Below are positions 1-4,592 of a stretch of DNA of 8,364 nt, one piece after another. Position numbers and translations under genes: made by a program. The notes below the pieces were generated by a model. The model saw only the letters and a list, made by a program, of their open reading frames with translations, did no database searches and had not been told where the DNA came from. The stretch's first letter is position 1. Each line of letters begins with the position of its first letter. The DNA lies in the NCBI GenBank assembly GCA_964415445.1, contig CAYQAE010000079.1, positions 1-8,364 on the forward strand, read 5' to 3'. This DNA is from CAYQAE01 sp964415445 [NCBI: uncultured archaeon]. Its GTDB lineage: Archaea; CAYQAE01.

Positions 1-1010
1 AAATTATTTTTTGAGATAACTCTTTCATCTACGCTCTCAATACCTAATGCTGCAATATTTCCTGGGGTGCAATATTTTACTATTGATTTTGAAATATTCT
101 CACTTTCTTTTGGATACTCTGAGATAGTCTTTGGGTTAACATTATCTATATGTAAAGTTTTAAGTTTGGGTGCCGCATCTCTTATCTCTTTAAGTAGGTT
201 TTTGACTGGCTCAGGATTTGGTTTAGGAAACTCTTTTTTTCCCATCTCTTTTGATTGAAAGCTGAAAAAATCAGTTTGGTTTCCTAATCTAAAATGCCTA
301 ACTCCAAGTTCATATAATTTTTTTATCTCCTCAATTATATCTTCACTATTTCTAAATATAGGCTTACCTCTTTTTGGTTCAATACAATACGAACATCCAC
401 CAGTCAGGTATCTTGAACAGCCTCTAAATGTTTCAATTTCACATATTAAACTTTTTGGGAAATTGGGATGTTGTTTTACAATCTCTGTGCCAATTTTTGC
501 ACATTCTGAAATTTCATTTTGGTTTTTTCTTTTTTTATAGGAGTCAGTTTTTTGTAGCCTAAATTTAGATTTTATTAAATTGGCTAAGATTAATTCACAG
601 TCTCCATAGGAAATCAAATCAAAATATTTATTGTAGTATTTGATATCTATAGTTTTTTTTCCTCCTTCTGTTCCTATCCCATATTGGCAACAACTACCTG
701 TTAAAATTTTCAATGGATTTTTAAATTCTTTAGAATATTTTTTTATCTCATTGTGAGATATTGGTCTTGCTTCTAAATATTTTCCAGGAACTAAGGCGCC
801 TGAGATTATAATTAATACATCTGAATTTTCTATTTTTTTAGATAATTTTTCATCTACTCTTAATTGATCAATAGTTATGTATTGAATCTCTGAATCTCTA
901 TCATGGACTTTGATGGATCCAAAAATATATCTAGGCAGGGGTGAAATAAATGGAGGAACACCCAAGCATGAGGGTTCATCAGTGTATCCATCTAAAATGG
1001 TATATTTCAT
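1..1010 (-). CDS. Radical SAM protein, archaeal COG1031-like, 3' end cut by window edge
   Basis: An open frame of 336 complete codons starts at ATG 1010-1008 and is still open at position 1. It opens MKYTILDGYTDEPSCLGVPP, the typical start of an archaeal radical SAM family (COG1031 type, about 550 residues, with a helix-hairpin-helix near the C-terminus that would lie outside this window). The iron-sulfur ligands are visible as RGCSRYLTGGCSYC with cysteines 198, 206 and 209, a CX7CX2C spacing instead of the textbook CX3CX2C. Such proteins should bind a 4Fe-4S cluster and cleave S-adenosylmethionine; the substrate of this family is unknown to me. A TATA-like element at about 1031-1040 lies some 27 bases before the ATG, suggesting its own leaderless transcript rather than read-through from the hemerythrin-like gene 61 bases upstream. 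Family call is from remembered motifs. Confidence 0.85.
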   Translation of the reverse strand, partial: MKYTILDGYTDEPSCLGVPPFISPLPRYIFGSIKVHDRDSEIQYITIDQLRVDEKLSKKIENSDVLIIISGALVPGKYLEARPISHNEIKKYSKEFKNPLKILTGSCCQYGIGTEGGKKTIDIKYYNKYFDLISYGDCELILANLIKSKFRLQKTDSYKKRKNQNEISECAKIGTEIVKQHPNFPKSLICEIETFRGCSRYLTGGCSYCIEPKRGKPIFRNSEDIIEEIKKLYELGVRHFRLGNQTDFFSFQSKEMGKKEFPKPNPEPVKNLLKEIRDAAPKLKTLHIDNVNPKTISEYPKESENISKSIVKYCTPGNIAALGIESVDERVISKNN

Positions 1011-1030
1011 CTTTGATTCTTTTATTAAAA

Positions 1031-1040
1031 AGATTTAAAA
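1031..1040 (-). promoter_or_regulatory. Putative TATA box of the radical SAM gene
   Basis: On the minus strand the bases read TTTTAAATCT, centred about 26 bases before the ATG at 1010. That is the spacing expected if transcription begins at or next to the start codon. No ribosome-binding site is seen before this ATG. The region is very A+T-rich, so a chance match is possible. Confidence 0.4.
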
Positions 1041-1071
1041 ATGAAAATTTTTTTTAATAAGACTAAAATAT

Positions 1072-1500
1072 TTACACTACGCTTTTTATTCTCGATACAA
1101 TTATTTCTTTTTTTGATTCATCCAATCCTTCATCTAATTTAGGGTAGAGTATTTCTTCTTCATTGTTTTTGTGTTTCAATAACATTTGTTTGAATCCAGA
1201 AAAATCTATTTTTTTCTTCTCATATAATTTCTTTTCAACTTCATCCAATTTATTTAAGATCTTATCATGTTCCCATAATAAATCAGGAATAAGATTAATT
1301 TCTATATCAGGTTTTCGATAAAATACAAAGATTGCCCTCTCTTCTGTAAAAAAATGTTTTTGTAATTCCCATTTAAATTTGTTAAATTTATCAATTACTG
1401 TTTCAAAATCATCTTCATCTATATTAGACACATCTTCCAATAAATTGGAAATTTTAAGGTGATCTTTGGTCATAAGATCCCATATTTCTGTATTTTTCAT
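1072..1500 (-). CDS. Hemerythrin-like (HHE) diiron protein
   Basis: A 142-residue soluble protein, the usual size of a single hemerythrin/HHE domain. Candidate metal ligands are His14 (KDH), His49 and Glu53 (HFFTE), His78 (WEHDK), and His110 and Glu114 (HKNNE). This order, H / HxxxE / H / HxxxE, is the 4-His 2-Glu pattern of the diiron site in YtfE/RIC-type proteins, so a role in oxygen, nitric oxide or iron handling is plausible. There is no ScdA-type N-terminal domain. I chose ATG 1500 over the in-frame GTG at 1509 because AGGTGA, a good archaeal ribosome-binding site, sits five bases before the ATG and overlaps the GTG. The gene diverges from the first membrane protein gene. The fold call is firm; the physiological role is inference. 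Confidence 0.82.
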   Translation of the reverse strand: MKNTEIWDLMTKDHLKISNLLEDVSNIDEDDFETVIDKFNKFKWELQKHFFTEERAIFVFYRKPDIEINLIPDLLWEHDKILNKLDEVEKKLYEKKKIDFSGFKQMLLKHKNNEEEILYPKLDEGLDESKKEIIVSRIKSVV

Positions 1501-1504
1501 ATTT

Positions 1505-1510
1505 TTCACC
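1505..1510 (-). promoter_or_regulatory. Ribosome-binding site AGGTGA deciding the HHE start
   Basis: AGGTGA on the minus strand lies five bases before ATG 1500 and matches the core of the archaeal Shine-Dalgarno sequence. It covers the alternative GTG at 1509, which argues against that codon as the start. The same AGGTGAAAA string precedes the small gene at 4283. Confidence 0.65.
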
Positions 1511-1520
1511 TAATTAATAT

Positions 1521-1537
1521 AATAAGATTAGCTTATT
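1521..1537. repeat. Inverted repeat in the HHE promoter
   Basis: AATAAG (1521-1526) and CTTATT (1532-1537) form a perfect 6-base inverted repeat with a 5-base spacer. It overlaps the likely TATA region of the hemerythrin-like gene (AAAAATAAG on the minus strand, about 1532-1540). It could be an operator, but short A+T-rich palindromes occur by chance in such DNA. Confidence 0.3.
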
Positions 1538-1590
1538 TTTATGTATTTCACTCAACTCATAACTTCATAGATATTTTTTTTGCAAAATTA

Positions 1591-1613
1591 AAAATAGAAA
1601 TAAATTCTATTTT
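1591..1613. repeat. Perfect 9-5-9 inverted repeat upstream of the first 7-TM gene
   Basis: AAAATAGAA (1591-1599) and TTCTATTTT (1605-1613) are exact reverse complements separated by ATAAA. The repeat ends a few bases before the presumed BRE/TATA element of the membrane protein gene, the place where archaeal activators or some repressors bind. It is the strongest operator candidate in the window, though the protein that would bind it is unknown. Confidence 0.45.
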
Positions 1614-1615
1614 AT

Positions 1616-1628
1616 AGAAATATTTAAA
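1616..1628 (+). promoter_or_regulatory. Putative BRE/TATA box of the first 7-TM gene
   Basis: AGAAATATTTAAA is a good match to an archaeal purine-rich BRE followed by a TATA box. It is centred some 28-30 bases before ATG 1654, so the message is probably leaderless. No ribosome-binding site is seen before the ATG. Confidence 0.5.
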
Positions 1629-1653
1629 CTATAATCCCTAAATAGTGATATAT

Positions 1654-2361
1654 ATGACAGTTGATGTTTCATATATTATGGTAAATGTTGTTGCTGGGAT
1701 TTTAGGTTTTTTTGTATTTATTAACTGTTATTTAATTTATAAACACGCAAAAGGCGGATCTGAAGCATATAAATTTTGGGCAATTGGTACTTTCATAATT
1801 TTTCTTGCTATGATATTTTATATTTCTTGTGGACTATTAATTGGTGCAAATGAGACATCTAAGACAGATAAAAATGAGCTTCATAAAGTTATTGGACATA
1901 CTATTGTTGCTGTAGGTTATTCATATATTCCATTGGGTATTATGTATTTATCAAAAGATATGGGATTTGGTAAAGTTAATGAAGCATTACTGAAAAAAGT
2001 TCATATTGGTTTTTTTGCAGTTATATTTTTATTTTGTAGTATTTTTTTAGCTTTAGTTCCATTTTTTAAAGTCAAAATTGTCGCTGGAGTAGTATTTAAT
2101 ATAGTATTTGTCTTGATATGGTCAGTTGGTATTTATTTTTACCATGATGCGTATAAACCGCTCAAAAATATAACAGGAAACAATTGTTGGCTATGGATTT
2201 ATGTAGGTATTGTTGCAAATTTTTTACGAGAATTTTTTAATGTTCTTTATTTTATTGTTTCAGATTCTCTATATATTGTTCTATCTATATTTCAAATAAT
2301 TATGGCTTTAGGATACATTATAGGATTTTTCTTGATGCGAAAAATGCTTAAAGTAGAGTAA
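1654..2361 (+). CDS. Seven-helix membrane protein of unknown function, paralogue 1
   Basis: A 235-residue, very hydrophobic protein with about seven membrane spans (roughly residues 7-29, 41-63, 78-100, 116-137, 141-163, 179-202 and 206-229) and no soluble domain. I do not recognise the family. The start at ATG 1654, not the upstream in-frame GTG 1645, is supported by a gap-free alignment of residues 1-109 with the next gene's product (about 39 identities) and by the TATA spacing. Residues shared by the pair include KxKGxSxAYxxWAxxTF (33-47), KNE (73-75), YIPxGxMYLSxDxGxGxVN (91-109), CWL (178-180) and EFF (193-195). The layout resembles the membrane sensor half of some seven-helix histidine kinases, but there is no kinase or other output domain, so a sensing role is only a guess. 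Confidence 0.8.
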   Translation: MTVDVSYIMVNVVAGILGFFVFINCYLIYKHAKGGSEAYKFWAIGTFIIFLAMIFYISCGLLIGANETSKTDKNELHKVIGHTIVAVGYSYIPLGIMYLSKDMGFGKVNEALLKKVHIGFFAVIFLFCSIFLALVPFFKVKIVAGVVFNIVFVLIWSVGIYFYHDAYKPLKNITGNNCWLWIYVGIVANFLREFFNVLYFIVSDSLYIVLSIFQIIMALGYIIGFFLMRKMLKVE

Positions 2362-2626
2362 AAAAAGTATTAATTGAAGTATATTTATAGTAATAATTTT
2401 GATCTTTAGATATATTCTCAAAAGATGATTTAGGATAATTTATTAAGTTTATTTTACATATAATAAGTATATTATGGATCTGATGTCATTTTTTTAGGTA
2501 TTTTGATTTTAATTACTTTTTTAACTTGCTACAGATCTATAAATAAATTTCATAATTTATTGAGAAGTTCAATTTAAAATTCATATAGACTATAGCTTAA
2601 TTAATTCTTTGAATATATTATAATAT
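2362..2626. other. Intergenic gap with a possible membrane-protein remnant
   Basis: The 265 bases between the two membrane protein genes are extremely A+T-rich. A stop-to-stop stretch on the plus strand at about 2467-2577 would encode 36 residues including a hydrophobic run (VIFLGILILITFLTCYR) followed by a basic tail. It has no good start codon. It may be a decayed piece of another membrane protein or a chance frame. An 8-base inverted repeat, AATAAATT (2542-2549) with AATTTATT (2554-2561), lies in the upstream region of the second gene. A TATA-like stretch near 2596-2604 would suit a leaderless start at 2627. Confidence 0.3.
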
Positions 2627-3328
2627 ATGGCAATTGATATATCTTATGTATTAGCCAATTTGATAGTTTTTATTATAGAGATTGTAATTTTTTATTTGAG
2701 TTTGCAAATCTATAGAAAAACAAAAGGAGCTTCCTTAGCTTACAATATGTGGGCAAAAGCAACATTTTTGATGCTTTTTGGAACATTTATTCGCCTGATA
2801 AATGCAATTTTTTTTGAGGGTACAACTGAAATATCTACTAATAAAAATGAAATAGTTGAAATTGTTGGTAATACAATTATGGCTTTAGGCTTTTTTTATA
2901 TTCCTGTTGGCATGATGTATTTATCAAGGGATTTAGGTACAGGAAATGTCAACAACATTTTTATTGAGAGGACTCGTATTCTTTTTTACACATTTATTGG
3001 TTCAATGGCAATTTTTTATTTATTGTTATTTCCTATCTATAAAATAGTTTCAACAGTGCTTATTATGAGTTTGATTTTGTTTATTGTAATTTTTACTTTT
3101 ACATTAATAATATATAACAACTTATATAAACAATTTTTAAAAACTACAAATTCATGTTGGTTATATTTGTATATTGGGATCTTTTTTATGATTGTAAGTG
3201 AATTTTTTGAGATATTATCTTTTTTTATACCACTAGCAAGTTATCCTCAGTTGATGTTACAATCTATTTCTGCTGTGGGATTTATAGGTGGTTTTTATAA
3301 ATTAGCAAAAATGGTTGAGGCAATTTAG
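2627..3328 (+). CDS. Seven-helix membrane protein of unknown function, paralogue 2
   Basis: A 233-residue hydrophobic protein with about seven membrane spans, clearly homologous to the product of the preceding gene. Residues 1-109 align with no gap. The shared residues include DxSY near the start, KxKGxSxAYxxWAxxTF, KNE, YIPxGxMYLSxDxGxGxVN, CWL (177-179) and EFF (192-194). Helices 4 and 5 are much less alike, so the two have diverged and may have different ligands or partners. No ribosome-binding site precedes the ATG; a leaderless start from A+T-rich DNA near 2600 is likely. The 265-base gap argues for separate promoters rather than an operon. Function unknown; no soluble output domain is present. 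Confidence 0.8.
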   Translation: MAIDISYVLANLIVFIIEIVIFYLSLQIYRKTKGASLAYNMWAKATFLMLFGTFIRLINAIFFEGTTEISTNKNEIVEIVGNTIMALGFFYIPVGMMYLSRDLGTGNVNNIFIERTRILFYTFIGSMAIFYLLLFPIYKIVSTVLIMSLILFIVIFTFTLIIYNNLYKQFLKTTNSCWLYLYIGIFFMIVSEFFEILSFFIPLASYPQLMLQSISAVGFIGGFYKLAKMVEAI

Positions 3329-3343
3329 GAAAAGAATTTTTGT

Positions 3344-3365
3344 GATTTGAACCCCCGACCTATTG
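3344..3365 (-). repeat. tRNA T-arm-like direct repeat, copy 1
   Basis: These 22 bases are identical, in the same orientation, to 4570-4591. On the minus strand they contain GGTCGGGGGTTCAAATC, which reads as the end of a variable loop, the 5' strand of a T-stem and the T-loop of a tRNA. After the repeat the sequence continues ACAAAAATTC, so the 3' strand of the T-stem and the acceptor stem are missing. Bases on the 5' side (GACCAGCGAGG) could be more tRNA remnant, but I cannot fold a complete tRNA. It looks like a broken tRNA piece or an attachment-site remnant. Confidence 0.6.
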
Positions 3366-3387
3366 CCTCGCTGGTCTTCTTTTATTT

Positions 3388-3410
3388 ATAGAGCAACGCT
3401 CTATTTTTAT
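3388..3410 (+). terminator. Hairpin plus T-run after the 7-TM pair
   Basis: ATAGAGC (3388-3394) and GCTCTAT (3398-3404) form a perfect 7-base stem with an AAC loop, followed by ATTTTTATTA, 60 bases after the stop of the second membrane protein gene. It is shaped like an intrinsic terminator. A third copy of the arm, ATAGAG (3412-3417), could pair with the middle one instead, giving an alternative hairpin. Archaeal termination relies mainly on the T-run, so the stem's role is uncertain. Confidence 0.4.
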
Positions 3411-3492
3411 TATAGAGATCAGAAATTTTTTATTGTTTTTTGTTGGAAAATATGTGAAATACGTAAAGAACGGGGTCAAAATTTTATTAGTT

Positions 3493-3565
3493 TAGTTCTT
3501 TTATCGAAAAATTAAAATTAAAAAAGTAATATTACAGAACAATGCTTAAATCTAAAAAAGAACTA
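3493..3565. repeat. 10-base inverted repeat reaching into the GNAT promoter
   Basis: TAGTTCTTTT (3493-3502) is the exact reverse complement of AAAAGAACTA (3556-3565), 53 bases apart. The right arm touches the presumed TATA box of the acetyltransferase gene (CTATAATTA, 3563-3571), so binding there would block transcription. This would suit an autoregulated toxin-like gene, but no binding protein is known. Confidence 0.3.
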
Positions 3566-3571
3566 TAATTA
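3563..3571 (+). promoter_or_regulatory. Putative TATA box of the GNAT gene
   Basis: CTATAATTA is centred about 27 bases before the TTG at 3594, the spacing for a leaderless transcript that begins at the start codon. No ribosome-binding site is visible before 3594. Confidence 0.4.
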
Positions 3572-3593
3572 ACTAATTGGGATTGTGTAATTA

Positions 3594-4142
3594 TTGAGCT
3601 TGGATAAACCTTCAAAGATAAATGAATCTGATATTAAAATAAAAGTTTTATCAGAAGAAGACAAACAAAAAATATATACATTCAAATGTTATGAACAAGA
3701 TTTAGTCGATTTTTTGAGGGATGATGCATTTAATAATCAAATTAAGAAAATTTCAACTACATATTTGTGGTATTTAGAAAATGAATTAATTGCATATATT
3801 ACAATTTTGACTGATTCTATTAATTTAAATCCATTGCTAAAAACACAATTCAGACGTGAGGGAATTTATTATAAATCACTACCAGCTCTTAAAATTGGAC
3901 GGCTTTGCGTCCAAGATAATTATGCAAAAAGAGGTATAGGCACTAAAATGATTTTTTTTGCAATTGCAAAAGCAATAGAAATTAATAAAATAGCAGGATG
4001 TCGATTTTTGACTTTAGATGCAAAAAGTGATTCTTCTCGCTTTTACAAAAAAATGGGATTTAGTATCCTTAAAGAAAGAAAAAAGGGAACAATACCAATG
4101 TATAAGGATCTATTAAAAATAATAGAAGAAATAGATTTATAA
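3594..4142 (+). CDS. GNAT acetyltransferase resembling TacT/AtaT-type toxins
   Basis: A 182-residue GNAT-fold protein expected to transfer acetyl from acetyl-CoA. The N-terminal part FKCYEQDLVDFLRDDAFNNQ (30-49), followed by TTYLWYLENELIAY, matches the layout of TacT/AtaT-like toxins (F-x-C ... L-x-x-F/W-L ... A). LKIGRLCV (99-106) and the acetyl-CoA loop AKRGIGT (111-117) follow, then LDAKSDSSRFYKKMGF (141-156), whose Tyr151 sits where these toxins have their catalytic tyrosine. Those toxins acetylate aminoacyl-tRNA; whether this one does is inference. The frame opens with TTG at 3594 after a stop at 3588; TTG 3600 is an alternative, and there is no early ATG. No RHH or HTH antitoxin lies beside it; instead a 48-residue gene converges on it, the two stop codons being adjacent and the reading frames overlapping by six bases. 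Confidence 0.8.
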   Translation: MSLDKPSKINESDIKIKVLSEEDKQKIYTFKCYEQDLVDFLRDDAFNNQIKKISTTYLWYLENELIAYITILTDSINLNPLLKTQFRREGIYYKSLPALKIGRLCVQDNYAKRGIGTKMIFFAIAKAIEINKIAGCRFLTLDAKSDSSRFYKKMGFSILKERKKGTIPMYKDLLKIIEEIDL

Positions 4143-4283
4143 ATTAATAAATTTTTTTACTGATTTAGATATTTTTTTATCAACAAAGGATATTTTTGAG
4201 TTTTCAACATCTTCCATTTTTTTTAAGAATTTATTTGCCGCATTTCCATGCAAATGAGGTGTAGCTCTAATTGGTTTTGCCAT
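4137..4283 (-). CDS. Small conserved-looking protein (48 aa), possible partner of the GNAT protein
   Basis: ATG 4283 opens MAKPIRATPHLHGNAANKFL and the frame ends at TAA 4139-4137 after 48 codons. AGGTGA sits seven bases before the ATG, the same signal as for the hemerythrin-like gene, which strongly supports translation. The opening (A/P-T-P-x-L-x-G-x-x-A-x-x-F-L) resembles a widespread class of short uncharacterised archaeal and bacterial proteins, from memory. The rest is a lysine-rich helix-like tail with no cysteines and no membrane segment. Its end overlaps the end of the convergent acetyltransferase gene, so the two transcripts would be antisense at their 3' ends. An antitoxin-like role is suggested only by this position. 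Confidence 0.68.
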   Translation of the reverse strand: MAKPIRATPHLHGNAANKFLKKMEDVENSKISFVDKKISKSVKKFINL

Positions 4284-4288
4284 ATTAT

Positions 4289-4294
4289 TTTCAC
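4289..4294 (-). promoter_or_regulatory. Ribosome-binding site of the 48-aa gene
   Basis: On the minus strand TAGGTGAAAATAAT precedes ATG 4283. AGGTGA matches the archaeal Shine-Dalgarno core and decides this start. A perfect A+T palindrome at 4321-4334 (AGATATATATATCT) may serve as its TATA region. Confidence 0.6.
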
Positions 4295-4378
4295 CTATTT
4301 ATATATTACATTGAGTTTTAAGATATATATATCTTTTCATAAATCAAATATAAACATTTGTTGAATCAGTGGTGTATC

Positions 4379-4471
4379 CTAAAACTTAAAGAAATCTATC
4401 CCCAACCGTTTTGCAGTAGTTCTAGCTTTTCTTGTAATATCTACATTTTTATTATAATTTCTTTTATATTT
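4379..4471 (-). pseudogene. Possible C-terminal gene remnant
   Basis: This 30-codon open stretch ends in TAG (4381-4379) and is preceded by an in-frame TAG at 4474-4472, with no start codon inside. The residues TRKARTTAKRLGIDFF look protein-like (basic amphipathic helix and balanced composition, unlike the A+T noise around them). I do not recognise the family. It could be a decayed gene left by insertion or deletion events near the adjacent tRNA fragment, or chance. Confidence 0.2.
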
Positions 4472-4556
4472 CTACCTTGAATCTTTTTATGAAACCTCAA
4501 AAAATGCTGCTGTATAATATAAGTTTAATTTACACTGAATCAAAATTTAAGTATAT

Positions 4557-4591
4557 ATGGGCCTGGAGGGATTTGAACCCCCGACCTATTG
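4557..4591 (-). pseudogene. tRNA 3'-end fragment directly after guaA
   Basis: On the minus strand this begins CAATAGGTCGGGGG and ends CTCCAGGCCCA. It contains a complete T-arm (stem GGGGG / CCCTC, loop TTCAAAT), a 7-base acceptor strand CAGGCCC and discriminator A. The expected 5' acceptor strand GGGCCTG and the D and anticodon arms are absent: the upstream bases are the end of guaA, whose stop codon lies one base before the repeat. So it is a tRNA 3' fragment and not a working tRNA gene. Its first 22 bases repeat exactly at 3344-3365. Such fragments are typical scars of integration at the 3' end of a tRNA gene. Confidence 0.75.
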
Positions 4592-4592
4592 G

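Larger units (their letters stand above)
4284..4592. other. 309-base gap between the 48-aa gene and guaA
   Basis: It holds the promoter and ribosome-binding site of the 48-residue gene at its left end and the second tRNA fragment at its right end. The middle is mostly featureless. A minus-strand stop-to-stop stretch at 4379-4471 would encode 30 residues ending NVDITRKARTTAKRLGIDFF and two more before TAG. This reads like the C-terminus of a real protein but lacks a start codon, so it may be a gene remnant. Confidence 0.4.

Noticed and set aside
67-258. Plus-strand 63-aa open frame
   Set aside because: It lies antisense within the radical SAM coding sequence, whose product has clear family motifs, and it resembles nothing itself.
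3344-3420. An intron-containing or permuted tRNA gene at the left repeat
   Set aside because: A weak anticodon-stem pairing (TTGCT with GGCAA) can be drawn, but there is no D-arm with GG, no acceptor stem and no T-stem 3' strand. The AGAGC piece is better explained by a hairpin.
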